A DNA stretch of 64,000 nucleotides from Agarivorans aestuarii (GTDB lineage Bacteria > Pseudomonadota > Gammaproteobacteria > Enterobacterales > Celerinatantimonadaceae). A program made the translations under genes and the position numbers. This document shows positions 37,160 to 46,864 of this stretch, piece by piece (position 1 is the stretch's first letter; each line of letters opens with the position of its first letter). The notes under the pieces were generated by a model, which saw nothing but the letters and a program-made list of their open reading frames with translations, was not told the origin of the DNA and searched no databases. The DNA lies in NCBI RefSeq assembly GCF_019670125.1, contig NZ_AP023033.1:3745501-3809500 (forward strand). The letters are read 5' to 3'.

Positions 37160-39181
37160 TTACACTTTAAAGCCCAATACCAGCTCATTTTGCTGATGGG
37201 CTAATTCGTCGAGCTTATTACTCACTTTGGCTACAAGCTTCATTGAGTGAGTATTAGAATCGGCAACATTATTAATGTCCTCCAAACTACGAGCAATCAT
37301 ATTGGCGGTAGTCGTTTGCTCTTCAGCGGCATGAGCTATTTGATAGCTCATTTGGCTAATTTCGGCGATGCTAGTTTGAATATCATTCATGGCTTTATTG
37401 GCTTGCTCTGAATGCTCCACACTGTTTTGCATTTCACTCACACAGCGTTGAATCACCGCGTTAGCATCTTCAGATTTATCTTGTAGACCTTGGATCATTT
37501 CTTCAATTTCACTGGTTGCGTCTGTAGTGCGCTTTGCCAGTACTCGCACTTCGTCGGCCACTACCGAGAACCCGCGCCCTTGCTCACCTGCTCTGGCGGC
37601 TTCAATAGCAGCATTTAACGCTAGTAAGTTGGTTTGCATCGCTATTTGCTGAATCACGTCGAGAATAGAACCAATATCTACACTCATTTGTTGCACAGCC
37701 GACACCGCGTCTACTGACTCATTAAGTTGACCAGATAGGGTGTTGATAGTGTCGGTATTGTTGCTCATTACTAAGCTACCGGTGCGCACTGCCGACTCTA
37801 CATCGCCCACCTTTTGCATCGAGCTTCTCGCACTGGCCTCTACATCTTTAACTGAGTGCTCCATTTCGGTCATGGCAGTCGCAACAGTGGCAGTTTGATG
37901 GCGTTGCTCGCCAAGGCGAACACTTGATTCAGACATAGCAGACTGATTTTGCGCAGACACCTCGGCCAAGTTAGTAGACGTAACCCCAAGCTTTTGCAAA
38001 ATACTCTGCAAGTGGCTCGCTAAGGTATTAATGTGCGCGCCCAATTGTTCAAATTCGATAAAGCTATGATTGTCCACGCGCTGGCGCATATCACCAGCGG
38101 TAAGCGCTTCTAAAGTTTGCAGCATGCTGGCTAGTGGTTTGCGCACGTTACGTGACAAGATCCACGCCAAAAATAGTAAGAAGGCACTCACCACTCCACC
38201 AATAACAAAAGCGTGTTGGTAACTGTCGCGGTAAATAGTTTCGGCGCTATCTATGGCGCTATCTTTTAGTACGTTAGCCGCTTGTCTAAACTCGCCTAAA
38301 ATGGCTAGCGCGCTATCCACTTCTTCGGCCAGTACTGCAATGTTTTGATACAGCAAGTTGCGTGATTTCACTGAGCGGTGATGTAAATCTAATACCCCAC
38401 CCTTTTTGCCAACGTCTTGAATAAACTGCTTAGTTGCTTGATCAAAATGCTGGCTAAGTTCGGGCAGCTGGGTGGCCAAACCTTGGTAAGAAAAGTTAAG
38501 CCTAGTAACACTTCGCTTGTTATTTTTGATTGCCTCAGCAATGGCTTTAACATCATCGCTAGCCAAGGCATCTGAAGTAATAGTTTCGGTTTGTTTTAGT
38601 TTTTCAAAATAACTTTTAGCCATTAGTTTTACGGCGAGATCATCTTGGCTATTTACAAATTCGCTCATGCCTAGGCGCAATTCGGTTTGTAGTTTTTGAA
38701 AACGGCGAGCGGTTACCCTGCGCTCGCTTTGAGCAGAAAGCTGGTTACGGTAGTTAACCATAGCCAGTTTAGATTCGGCAAAATAGCGTTGCTCTAGTTC
38801 TTCTAATGCAAACAGTTGCTCAGTAAGTGAAGAATCTTTAGGCGTAGCTTGCTTAAGCTTTGCTAATGCAGCTAAAAAGGCTTGATGGTCTTGCTCGAAT
38901 TTGTCGGCAAACTCCTGCTGTTTAGCATTGTTTTCTGTGGTCAAAAAATCTTTAAAGGTTTTATCGGCAATTAGCAAATTTACGCTGGTGAGGTTGGAAT
39001 AGGTGACTAAAGGAAGGGCATCGGAGTTAACCATCAGCAGTTGCTGGTGAACCCGGCTGGTGCCATTTAGCATTAAAACCACAGTAACAATAAATAGCGA
39101 CACCATTACTGCAAAGCCTAGGTACATACGTCTTACCAAAGAGGTATTGCGGGCTTTTTTATTTGAGAACAATCTAATCAT
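37160..39181 (-). CDS. Methyl-accepting chemotaxis protein
   Basis: Transmembrane chemoreceptor of 673 aa. TM1 lies at about residues 20-40, followed by a long helical periplasmic sensor (about 42-320, bimodular by length), TM2 at about 322-342, a HAMP domain (about 343-395) and the signalling domain whose hairpin tip contains [20 protein letters not shown]. Pairs of Glu/Gln for methylation flank the tip. The ligand is unknown. Location beside a glucan-use locus makes a sugar or oligosaccharide ligand plausible but unproven. Confidence 0.93.
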   Translation of the reverse strand: MIRLFSNKKARNTSLVRRMYLGFAVMVSLFIVTVVLMLNGTSRVHQQLLMVNSDALPLVTYSNLTSVNLLIADKTFKDFLTTENNAKQQEFADKFEQDHQAFLAALAKLKQATPKDSSLTEQLFALEELEQRYFAESKLAMVNYRNQLSAQSERRVTARRFQKLQTELRLGMSEFVNSQDDLAVKLMAKSYFEKLKQTETITSDALASDDVKAIAEAIKNNKRSVTRLNFSYQGLATQLPELSQHFDQATKQFIQDVGKKGGVLDLHHRSVKSRNLLYQNIAVLAEEVDSALAILGEFRQAANVLKDSAIDSAETIYRDSYQHAFVIGGVVSAFLLFLAWILSRNVRKPLASMLQTLEALTAGDMRQRVDNHSFIEFEQLGAHINTLASHLQSILQKLGVTSTNLAEVSAQNQSAMSESSVRLGEQRHQTATVATAMTEMEHSVKDVEASARSSMQKVGDVESAVRTGSLVMSNNTDTINTLSGQLNESVDAVSAVQQMSVDIGSILDVIQQIAMQTNLLALNAAIEAARAGEQGRGFSVVADEVRVLAKRTTDATSEIEEMIQGLQDKSEDANAVIQRCVSEMQNSVEHSEQANKAMNDIQTSIAEISQMSYQIAHAAEEQTTTANMIARSLEDINNVADSNTHSMKLVAKVSNKLDELAHQQNELVLGFKV

Positions 39182-39475
39182 ACATCACCAAGAGTTTACT
39201 ATATTGACAATATCCATAACAACGACATAACTAATTACCAGTAATATGAATACTCCTATCAAGACCATGATCTGACTCCTAAGTTGGCAAGTCGCTAAAA
39301 AAAGGGCGAAACAAAAACGCGACTAAACACAGTCCTACACAAACCAGTGTTAGTGGCTATTTAGGCAAGCAAGCTCTTGTTCAGCTCTCTAATGCTCACT
39401 ACCTAATTAACCGCGTAGTTGCCTCGCCTACCCCAATAAAAAGGTAAAGAACGAAAGGAAACGTTATGAACTAGC
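39182..39475. other. Gap upstream of the chemoreceptor
   Basis: About 300 bp with no reading frame. It should contain the leftward promoter of the chemoreceptor. No AAGCGCTT operator is present, so the chemoreceptor is probably outside the LacI regulon. Confidence 0.4.
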
Positions 39476-39503
39476 TAGAGCCTCTAGTTAAGTAGAGGCT
39501 CTA
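39476..39503 (-). terminator. Hairpin after the LamB-like gene
   Basis: TAGAGCCTCTA (39476-39486) pairs exactly with TAGAGGCTCTA (39493-39503) around 6 nt, 6 bp beyond the stop codon. The stem is strong but no T-run follows, so it is a weak terminator or a 3' stabiliser. Confidence 0.55.
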
Positions 39504-39509
39504 AAGGGC

Positions 39510-40862
39510 TTACCACCAAACGTCTGCTTGGAAGCCCAAGATGAAATCACTATCTGATTCACCAGATTCGTTAGTGTGGGTCCACGACTTAGGCAAGTAA
39601 GTGGCTAACAAACGAATTTCTGGTGCTGGTCCCATACCGGTAGGTAAGATAAAGGTTGGTGCAACAGTAATTTTAGACTGGTTAGACGTACTACCACTCC
39701 AGTTGTTGTGCACATACCCTAACTCACCCTGCACGTAGAAATGATCGCTAACTGGGAACGTTGGGCGAACCATTGCAGAAATCCAGTAGTCGTAACTACC
39801 TAAATCATTTTCGTGGTGATCGTTGTATTGGCCTTGAATAGATGGGAAGAAGCCAATGCCATTATCGAGGGTGTAACCGCCCCACAATAATAAACGCGCA
39901 GAGGTATCTTTCTCATCAACCATAGTTAGCAAGCGAGTAGCGTCACCTTGTCGAGAGGCTGAACTCCAACCCCAATCAGGGTGCTCACCTTGGAACTGCG
40001 AACCAGGGTGATAAGCATTGTAATCAGTAATAGTACCGGCTAGTAAATTACCCGAACCTAAACCTTTACCGGCTTGAGCAATAATTTTAGAGAAGCCGTT
40101 ACCAGGAATACCAAAGAAGCTGTTGAGGGTATAAATCGCAGTTAAATCGTAGCCCGTTTCAGCCCACTCTTTACCGTCCAAATCCCAGTTATCTGGCATG
40201 GTTTTATACATAGCCGACAATTCAAGCGCGCCGTAAGTCACAGCAAATTGAAAGGCATGCATGATGTTGTTAAGGTTTTCTAAATTGCCTGCATTGTCAG
40301 TAGCCCAGCGGTCAATATCGGGATCTACGCGGTCACTGGCAATATAAGCGAAATCAAGCAGGGCATCACCTACTTCATAACCGGTAATACCTAAACCAGT
40401 ACCCGACATATCACTGTAGAAAAAGTCGGTCATAAAGATGTAGTTATCTTTGCCGTATTCTCGTTTGCCGCCCCAGAATACGCCACTTGAAGACACACCA
40501 TCAAACTCTACAAACAGTTGACCAAACCCCATTTGGAAGGCATCAGCGCTTGCGCTTAGTGAGCTTTCTTGACCATAATCTCCCAAGCCAACATTTACCT
40601 TAACTGAGCGGCCGTCATCAAAGGCCCAAGTATTGGCAAAGTTAAGGCTAGCATCGTTATCAGCTTCCAAGCCTAGACGTCCTAGGGTTTCTTTTTGGCC
40701 AGCAAAGTTAGATTTTTTAAAATCATTTTCGGCACTTGTTAACAGTCCTGCGCGAAAGTAACCATGAAACTCAAAACCTTCGGTAGACGCATTAGCACCA
40801 CCAGAGAGAGACAAGCTAGACACTGCTGCTAAGCACGCGAGCGATAGTTTAGACAATTTCAT
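39510..40862 (-). CDS. LamB-type carbohydrate porin
   Basis: Outer-membrane beta-barrel of the maltoporin family, 450 aa. Start at ATG 40862 (MKLSKLSLACLAAVSSLSLS), which begins the signal peptide; the open frame extends to 41015. The mature N-terminus FEFHGYFRAGLL matches LamB, and the protein ends in an aromatic (DVWW), as barrels require for assembly. In this locus it should pass laminari-oligosaccharides rather than maltodextrins, judging from its neighbours and operator sites. Two LacI-type sites and a CRP-like site precede it. Confidence 0.9.
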   Translation of the reverse strand: MKLSKLSLACLAAVSSLSLSGGANASTEGFEFHGYFRAGLLTSAENDFKKSNFAGQKETLGRLGLEADNDASLNFANTWAFDDGRSVKVNVGLGDYGQESSLSASADAFQMGFGQLFVEFDGVSSSGVFWGGKREYGKDNYIFMTDFFYSDMSGTGLGITGYEVGDALLDFAYIASDRVDPDIDRWATDNAGNLENLNNIMHAFQFAVTYGALELSAMYKTMPDNWDLDGKEWAETGYDLTAIYTLNSFFGIPGNGFSKIIAQAGKGLGSGNLLAGTITDYNAYHPGSQFQGEHPDWGWSSASRQGDATRLLTMVDEKDTSARLLLWGGYTLDNGIGFFPSIQGQYNDHHENDLGSYDYWISAMVRPTFPVSDHFYVQGELGYVHNNWSGSTSNQSKITVAPTFILPTGMGPAPEIRLLATYLPKSWTHTNESGESDSDFILGFQADVWW

Positions 40863-40911
40863 TTTAACTCCATTAAAAGTCAGTATTTTCCATATAAAAC
40901 AACCGTCAAAA

Positions 40912-40925
40912 AGTAAGCGCTTTCT
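40912..40925. promoter_or_regulatory. LacI-type operator site A
   Basis: AGTAAGCGCTTTCT, centred on AAGCGCTT, 50 bp before the LamB-like ATG and downstream of the presumed promoter. Confidence 0.7.
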
Positions 40926-41083
40926 TTTCTTGGCTAAAAAAATGAAAATCTCTAATGCGCAAAGCTCACAAAACAGCCCTAAGTGGCTTAATGAGACAAA
41001 GACCAGTAAAAACACATTAAAAAACTTTCATTTTTAGTATAAATATTTAGTAAATAACATAATGTGACCGCCCCCACACAAAA

Positions 41084-41097
41084 AGAAAGCGCTTTCT
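41084..41097. promoter_or_regulatory. LacI-type operator site B
   Basis: AGAAAGCGCTTTCT, a perfect 14-bp palindrome, next to the CRP-like site of the LamB-like gene. Sites A and B are 172 bp apart and could be bridged by a tetrameric repressor. Confidence 0.75.
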
Positions 41098-41186
41098 AAT
41101 TGTTAAGATCGAAAAATAACCAATAAAAATCAAACACTTAATAAGTTATCGCTAGGAGCTTCTGGAGATTTATTTAGGATTTTGTA

Positions 41187-41235
41187 GCAAAATCACACTC
41201 TAAGCCTTTGGCGGGCGCCATTAACTAGAGTGTGA
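41187..41235 (-). terminator. Terminator of the MalM-like gene
   Basis: TCACACTCTA (41193-41202) pairs with TAGAGTGTGA (41226-41235). On the minus strand the second arm is followed by TTTTGC. It lies 20 bp after the stop at 41255. Confidence 0.65.
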
Positions 41236-41254
41236 AGAAGGTTATAACTAAACT

Positions 41255-42226
41255 TTACTGTGCTTTTACAGCTTTAACAAAAACCTCATTGGCATTCACT
41301 AAGCCTGCTTGCTCTGCGTCTTTAACTATTTTTAGAGCTTTGTCATAGTTCCCATCGGCAACTGCTTGCTGAATAAGTTGCTCAAACATGGCTGCCACTT
41401 CTGGTTCGATGCTAGATATTTGCGTATTGCTACTGGCTGAGTTAGCGGAAATACTATCGACACTAGATTGACTAGGTTCTACCTTTACTGCGCTAGCGCT
41501 GGTTGTTACTACTGCAGCTGCAGCAAGCGCGTCTGCATTTTGCTTCTCTGCCGGAACATAATCAAAAGCGAGACGAGCGGCACCAATGGCAGTATGAGGT
41601 ATTGGCTTGTTCATATGAATTTTCATGTTTACATCTATCCTGCCAGTCTCTGCGGCTTTACTGTCTGGCGGGTTCAGCTTAGTTTGCTGCTGCATTGCCT
41701 CTGCGGTTGTAAACACCAATAGATATTTCGCCTTCTGCTGGTCTCCATAGCGGCTTGGTAACAGAATATTGCCGTAATAGCGATCTACAGTAACAATTGA
41801 GCTGGGATCGTAGTTAATCGTGTTGTCGTCAAACAACTGCAATGGTTGATGATCTTCATCTAGCACCAATATCGATGGTACAAACACACTATTTACGATA
41901 GGCGCCGATACATCGATATTGGTTACCCCTTGCGCATTAGGCAGTTCAAAAGCCTTAACAAAGGAGCGTCCAGAGCTAAATTTGAACACAGGGTCACTAT
42001 CCGTAATGGTAAAGTCTAACTTGCCTGGTGCGGTAACCAACTGGTAATCAAGCTGCTTTAAAGAATCACAACATATTGCTGCTTGCTTTAAGGCTGCATA
42101 ACCCTCTTCTGGCGCAATTTTTTGAATATCTTTGGTATCGTCGGTTCCGTAATCAACAATCATGCTTTGATTATTACTACAGGCGGTCAAGGCTAACACT
42201 ATACTTGCGGCCAAAATTGTTTTCAT
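41255..42226 (-). CDS. MalM-like periplasmic lipoprotein
   Basis: Lipoprotein of 323 aa. Start at ATG 42226 with AAGGGAA upstream, giving MKTILAASIVLALTAC with a lipobox; the frame extends to 42340. The body matches MalM of the maltose operon: FVPSILVLDEDHQPLQLF, LLPSRYGDQQKAKYLLVFTT and a C-terminal helical pair (IQQAVADGNYDKALKIVKDA). MalM function is poorly known. In E. coli malM follows lamB; here it lies beside a LamB-like porin in the glucan locus and is preceded by operator C. Confidence 0.85.
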   Translation of the reverse strand: MKTILAASIVLALTACSNNQSMIVDYGTDDTKDIQKIAPEEGYAALKQAAICCDSLKQLDYQLVTAPGKLDFTITDSDPVFKFSSGRSFVKAFELPNAQGVTNIDVSAPIVNSVFVPSILVLDEDHQPLQLFDDNTINYDPSSIVTVDRYYGNILLPSRYGDQQKAKYLLVFTTAEAMQQQTKLNPPDSKAAETGRIDVNMKIHMNKPIPHTAIGAARLAFDYVPAEKQNADALAAAAVVTTSASAVKVEPSQSSVDSISANSASSNTQISSIEPEVAAMFEQLIQQAVADGNYDKALKIVKDAEQAGLVNANEVFVKAVKAQ

Positions 42227-42367
42227 AACAGTTCCCTTTATGTCTAGCAATGCACGCCATACCTTGTGCCACGGGCGATACAGCCATTGCCATTTAGTAC
42301 CTATAAATGTGTTCCGCTTAGCATTTTCTAGTAAAAACACCGACAGACTTCACGTTCAACACACCAA

Positions 42368-42381
42368 AGTAAGCGCTTTCT
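42368..42381. promoter_or_regulatory. LacI-type operator site C
   Basis: AGTAAGCGCTTTCT, identical to site A, located between the divergent MalM-like gene (ATG 42226) and the diguanylate cyclase gene (ATG 42501). It could control either or both. Confidence 0.7.
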
Positions 42382-42500
42382 TTTTAACAATGTAATAATT
42401 CTGTTGCCAAATACAAGGCAAATATTAATCAATAACGCGTTTTGTGAGATGCCTACCAGATAGCATTACTACGCCAAGCAATACCAGAGGTAACAGAGTA

Positions 42501-43790
42501 ATGAAGTATTGTCGACAAGAAATCTACTATCCTTTGTTGGTGGTATTCACCATAAGCCTTATGTTGTGGCAACAGTTTGGTATGAATATGTCGCTCAACT
42601 ACCCCATTAATCAGCATTTTAATGCGAAACCACTTAACGATGACATCAATGGGGGAGCATCCGTTGGCACTCTTGAGGTTAACGATGCCAATGTGACATT
42701 GCACTGTAAAACCGTAAACTCTCATACCTTCCCGTTTTGCAGTATGTTAATTCCACTCAAAGCCAAGCTAAAACAATATGCCGACTTATCTAAATTTGAC
42801 ACTTTAACGATAGACTTAACCACTGTTGATTTAAGGCGCGACACGGTGCTTATTTACCTGCTCAATAATGAGCAAGACTTACCTAATGGTAACGACAAAA
42901 TCAGCCATACTCGCGCCAATATTCAAGCCATCAACCCAACCATTGGGCGTGCTCAATATCAGCTAGCGCTAAATCAGTTTTATGTGCCTTCGTGGTGGGT
43001 GTTTGCCAAACCCTATGGCATAGACACTGGTGCTAGGTTAGACAATGTAGAGTATTTACAAATTGCCACTGGCGACAATCGTGCACTTAAAGATCTAGAG
43101 ATAACCCTGCATGCCTTTAGCTTTAGTGGAAAATGGATAAATGCTAGAGACCTATATTTTTTGCTGCTATCGCTATGGATAGCCAGCATAGTAGTACATG
43201 CTATTTTCCTTGCCGGAAAAATGCGAAACAAATACATCATGTCTAAAACACAAGCTGAAGAGCTTAATAAAATCAATAGCTTTTTGAGCATAGAACGCGA
43301 CAAGTACAAAACCATGGCTAAGCATGATCCGCTGACTAAATTGCTTAACCGAGCCGGCTTAAGTGGCACCCTTTCTACATTAATGAGTGAGTTTTCTCAT
43401 TCATCCAAAACGGCCAGCTTAATCATGTTTGATATTGACCACTTTAAACAGATCAATGACCAACATGGTCATGATGTGGGTGACCAAGTATTAGTCTCTA
43501 TCAGTCAGCGGGTCTCTGAGATAATTAGAGGCGAAGATGTATTTGCCCGCTGGGGCGGCGAAGAGTTTGTGATTGTGTGTCCTAATACCCAGTTAAAAGG
43601 CGCGTGTGTATTGGCCGAAAACATTAGAGCCCTTATCGCTAACAGCCCGCTAATAAAGCAACAGCAAGTAACTAGCTCCTTTGGCGTTGCTCAGCTAAAT
43701 TCAGCCAACATTGATACTTGGTTTAAGCGTGCAGACGAGGCGCTATATAAAGCCAAGATGGGTGGCCGAAACAAAATTGAGTTTAATTAA
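42501..43790 (+). CDS. Membrane diguanylate cyclase with periplasmic sensor
   Basis: Makes cyclic di-GMP. It has 429 aa from ATG 42501 (MKYCRQEIYYPLLVVFTISL); the open frame starts at 42444. TM1 at about 9-25, a periplasmic domain of about 190 residues, TM2 at about 222-243, a short coiled coil and a GGDEF domain. The active site is RWGGEEF and the inhibitory I-site RGED lies exactly five residues before it, so the enzyme should be active and product-inhibited. It is followed 5 bp later by a periplasmic binding-protein gene. Operator C lies upstream. Confidence 0.92.
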   Translation: MKYCRQEIYYPLLVVFTISLMLWQQFGMNMSLNYPINQHFNAKPLNDDINGGASVGTLEVNDANVTLHCKTVNSHTFPFCSMLIPLKAKLKQYADLSKFDTLTIDLTTVDLRRDTVLIYLLNNEQDLPNGNDKISHTRANIQAINPTIGRAQYQLALNQFYVPSWWVFAKPYGIDTGARLDNVEYLQIATGDNRALKDLEITLHAFSFSGKWINARDLYFLLLSLWIASIVVHAIFLAGKMRNKYIMSKTQAEELNKINSFLSIERDKYKTMAKHDPLTKLLNRAGLSGTLSTLMSEFSHSSKTASLIMFDIDHFKQINDQHGHDVGDQVLVSISQRVSEIIRGEDVFARWGGEEFVIVCPNTQLKGACVLAENIRALIANSPLIKQQQVTSSFGVAQLNSANIDTWFKRADEALYKAKMGGRNKIEFN

Positions 43791-43795
43791 AGACT

Positions 43796-44629
43796 ATGCG
43801 ATTACCACTACGGTCTTGGACACAACAAACACTGGCCGCGATGCTAATGCTAAGCCTATTACTGCCCTATGGCGCTAAAGCTGATAGCCCGCAAACTATT
43901 AGCTACCCCAAGTTCAGCCAACGCTCAGAGTATTTTGAAAAAGTTCTAGCACTCGCCTTAACCAAAACCGAAAACGAATATGGTGTAAGCAAGCTTCGGC
44001 CCTATGAGCGAGAATTGAGCAATGAGCGCTTACGCCGCTATCTACAAGACAAACAATACATAGACGTAATGTGGTCAACGGCCACTAAACAGCGTAATCA
44101 AACGCTGCGCCCGGTTAAGTTCGACTTATTACAAGGCCTTGGTCAGTATCGTTTTTTGTTAGTACAGGCAGGCGACAGTAAGCGATTTGAAGAGATAAAC
44201 AGCTTACGCCAACTTCGCCAGTTTAGCGCAGGCTCTGGAACCTACTGGAGCGATACCAAAGTAATGCGTTATAACGGCATCGAGCCAGTTACCTCGGTAA
44301 ACCATAGCTTATTACCTATGTTGGCTGCAGGTCGCTTTGATTACCTTTCACGTGGTGCTCATGAGGTATGGTCTGAGCTTGCCGCTCATGCCAATCAGTT
44401 TGAATTGCTGAACAACGTGATACTTAAATACTCTTGTCGTTATTTTTTCTACGTGAATAAAGACAATGTCGAGCTCGCCGAACGTCTAGAAAAAGGCTTG
44501 TATTTGGCGTTAAATGACGGCAGTTATAATCAGCTATTTTTTAGCGAAAGTGATTTTAAGCAAGGCTGGGACAAGCTCAATGAACTAACTCCAGCAAGCG
44601 TAATCACACTCAATCCACCCAAGGATTAA
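43796..44629 (+). CDS. Periplasmic solute-binding (family 3)-like protein
   Basis: Signal peptide (about 1-29, ending GAKA) and a two-lobed domain resembling family 3 solute-binding proteins, 277 aa. Recognisable pieces are DVMWSTATKQRNQTLRPVKF and RFDYLSRGAHEVWSEL. No ABC permease accompanies it. It is cotranscribed with the diguanylate cyclase (5-bp gap), so it may deliver a ligand signal to the cyclase periplasmic domain. That link is inferred from operon structure. Confidence 0.75.
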   Translation: MRLPLRSWTQQTLAAMLMLSLLLPYGAKADSPQTISYPKFSQRSEYFEKVLALALTKTENEYGVSKLRPYERELSNERLRRYLQDKQYIDVMWSTATKQRNQTLRPVKFDLLQGLGQYRFLLVQAGDSKRFEEINSLRQLRQFSAGSGTYWSDTKVMRYNGIEPVTSVNHSLLPMLAAGRFDYLSRGAHEVWSELAAHANQFELLNNVILKYSCRYFFYVNKDNVELAERLEKGLYLALNDGSYNQLFFSESDFKQGWDKLNELTPASVITLNPPKD

Positions 44630-44650
44630 ACCGGCAAACCATCAAACTAA

Positions 44651-44673
44651 AAAAGGAAGCAAGGCTTCCTTTT
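44651..44673. terminator. Bidirectional terminator
   Basis: AAAAGGAAGC (44651-44660) and GCTTCCTTTT (44664-44673) form a stem with a 3-nt loop and T-runs on both strands. It lies between the convergent binding-protein gene and the 694-aa lipoprotein gene. Confidence 0.85.
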
Positions 44674-44698
44674 TGTTAAGTTAAGTTAGCTTTTCTGG

Positions 44699-46783
44699 CT
44701 AGTAGAAGTAGATATTGTCTAGGTATACGCTATCACTGGTGGTTCCCCAAAGCTGCACGCCAAGTTGCGATAAACTGGCAGCGTCAAACGCACCGGGTTG
44801 AACCATATCTGCAAATACCAGCTCTACACTAATCCACTGCTCGGTTGCTACAGGCAGCATGGTATGGATAACCGGGCCACTGGCAGAAACAATCTGGAAC
44901 ACCGCTTGGCTAACACCACCGGTAGCATACATATCAAAGCGCAAGCCGGTCATGCCAGATGCATTCACAACCCCATCTTGAATGCCATATTGAATGCCCG
45001 TTACACCACCTTCTACACCATCTGGAATAATCTGCAAGCGAGCAACATTGTTCCCTGCTATTTGCAGCTCACTGTGGCTTGGCGCATTCCACCAATTATC
45101 CGACCAATAAGAAATCGGCTTATCTACCTGCAAACTATCACTGTATAAAACCAATACCTCGTCATCGCTCACACTAGGGGTATCGGCAGCCACACTTGGC
45201 CCAGGGTTTTCGGCCGCTAGCACAATCTCTAGGCTGGCATCACTTCCCAATAGCTGCTGATTTTGTTGCGCCGCACCGTAACCACTGGCATCGGCTTTAA
45301 CCTTATGCTCGCCTTCTGCAAGATTAAGGTAAGCCACACCACTGGCGTTAGTAGTTGCACTTTGCTCACCCACACTCACCTCTGCTCCTGCAATGGCTTG
45401 AGAGGATTGGTTTACAACACTTACTGCTAACTCGAAGGTATTTGACTGGCCAGAGAAGTACAGGTTATCTAGAAACACTGCTTTGCCCTGCTCTCCCCAC
45501 AACTTAATGCCGGCCATAGTTAACGTTGCTGGGTTTAATACGCCGTCACCGTCGCCATCAGCATCTTGCATTTCAGCAAAGGGAATTTGATAAGACACCC
45601 ATTGCTCAGTTTGAGGAGAGATAACGCTATACAAAGCTGAGCCATCACTGGAGACTAAGTGGATCTCCATTTGGCTAATGCCCGCCTCTAAATACAAATC
45701 TAGGTTCATATTCACGTGAGAAGATGCATCTACACTGCCATTTTCAATACCAAACTCGATACCAGTAACACCGCCTTCAACGCCCAATCCAGCGATCTCA
45801 TAACGGGCATAGGTGTTACCGTCGATAACACCTGGCGAGTAAAATGGCGCATTCCACCAGTTGGAGTTCCACACCGATATATATTGGTCTTCATTTAAGC
45901 TATCGCTAAAAATCACTACTGCTTCGTTGTCGGCTAAGGCAGGTGGCTGTGGTGCAGCGCTACTTGGTTGGCTAGTCACTAGCTCTTGGCTTAACATGTA
46001 AATATCTGTGAGCAACAAGCTATCACTGATGGTGCTATCAAAAATTAAACCCAGCCAAGTCAACTGGCTAAAGCCATAAGGCAGAGGAACTTCCATTTCT
46101 ACCCAACCATCATCTAATGGCGTTCCTGTGTCCAAAGCGTAAGCAACTTTAGATTCAGGATTGCTTGGCCCTTGCAATACCACCTCTACCGCTGTAAATG
46201 AATTGGCTTTTATCTTAAATCTAAGGTGGGTATAAGCATCAATCGCTACCGCATTCTCAGGCTCGTTCCCCCAAGCAATAGACGCTTTATTGCCCCAGGC
46301 GGTGCCACTGGTGATATTAACAACGCGACCCATACTTGCATCATCAAGGTCACTAATTACGCTGCCAGATCCCCAGTTATCTCCCCAGTGTTCAATGTTA
46401 TAGGAGCTATCATTGTCGGAGTGAAAAACATATAAAGGCCCGCTAACTGTTGGCAGCGCTTCCAAATTAATACTTACGCTTAAGCCTTGCTCGCCAAGCT
46501 CTATAGACTGTTGGTGAGTTTGATATCCAGCCAAACTCACGCTTAAGGAATAGCTACCAGCAGCTAGATCAAAGCTAGAGTAACCTTGCTGATCACTTGT
46601 TCGAGCCTGCTCTGCAATGCTTACCTGGGCATCTGCTAATGGTAATTGGCTATTTGCATCCACTACCGTGACAGCAACTTGATAAGCATTTTGTGGCTCT
46701 GGGTCTGTATCGCTGCTGCCTCCACACCCTAGCATTAAGGCACAACAAACAGCCAAAAAGTAAATTTTGAGCATTTCAATCAT
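44699..46783 (-). CDS. Modular surface lipoprotein with repeated glycan-binding-like domains
   Basis: Lipoprotein of 694 aa (lipobox LMLGC), start ATG 46783 with AGGATAAT upstream. An Ig-like/carboxypeptidase-regulatory-like domain (about 32-92), three related beta-sandwich modules (about 95-270, 285-445, 540-694) and another Ig-like domain (about 448-525) are visible. Modules two and three share the pattern SVWNSNWWNAP / SYWSDNWWNAP and EGGVTGIEFG / EGGVTGIQYG. Tryptophan-rich beta-sandwiches suggest carbohydrate binding. No catalytic domain is seen. It is probably a surface capture protein for glucan next to GH16/GH17. Confidence 0.75.
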   Translation of the reverse strand: MIEMLKIYFLAVCCALMLGCGGSSDTDPEPQNAYQVAVTVVDANSQLPLADAQVSIAEQARTSDQQGYSSFDLAAGSYSLSVSLAGYQTHQQSIELGEQGLSVSINLEALPTVSGPLYVFHSDNDSSYNIEHWGDNWGSGSVISDLDDASMGRVVNITSGTAWGNKASIAWGNEPENAVAIDAYTHLRFKIKANSFTAVEVVLQGPSNPESKVAYALDTGTPLDDGWVEMEVPLPYGFSQLTWLGLIFDSTISDSLLLTDIYMLSQELVTSQPSSAAPQPPALADNEAVVIFSDSLNEDQYISVWNSNWWNAPFYSPGVIDGNTYARYEIAGLGVEGGVTGIEFGIENGSVDASSHVNMNLDLYLEAGISQMEIHLVSSDGSALYSVISPQTEQWVSYQIPFAEMQDADGDGDGVLNPATLTMAGIKLWGEQGKAVFLDNLYFSGQSNTFELAVSVVNQSSQAIAGAEVSVGEQSATTNASGVAYLNLAEGEHKVKADASGYGAAQQNQQLLGSDASLEIVLAAENPGPSVAADTPSVSDDEVLVLYSDSLQVDKPISYWSDNWWNAPSHSELQIAGNNVARLQIIPDGVEGGVTGIQYGIQDGVVNASGMTGLRFDMYATGGVSQAVFQIVSASGPVIHTMLPVATEQWISVELVFADMVQPGAFDAASLSQLGVQLWGTTSDSVYLDNIYFY

Positions 46784-46864
46784 TACTATTATCCTTATTA
46801 ATTTTAATAAATTTCAGGTACAAAGTGCCTACCCGATTGGGACAGCAAGGCGAAAGGTAAAGGC

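Larger units (their letters stand above)
40863..41186 (-). promoter_or_regulatory. Control region of the LamB-like porin: CRP-like site, -10 box and two operators
   Basis: TGTGA-N6-CCACA at 41063-41078 resembles a CRP site (one mismatch from TGTGA-N6-TCACA). On the minus strand TATACT (41041-41036) is a good -10 box. A start near 41029 would put the CRP centre at about -41.5, the class II position. Operators lie at 41084-41097 (AGAAAGCGCTTTCT) and 40912-40925. The geometry suggests activation by CRP and repression by a LacI-type protein. Confidence 0.55.

Noticed and set aside
44798-46435. Plus-strand open frames inside the 694-aa lipoprotein gene
   Set aside because: They are shadows with no start signals. 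The minus-strand frame has a lipobox and modular repeats.
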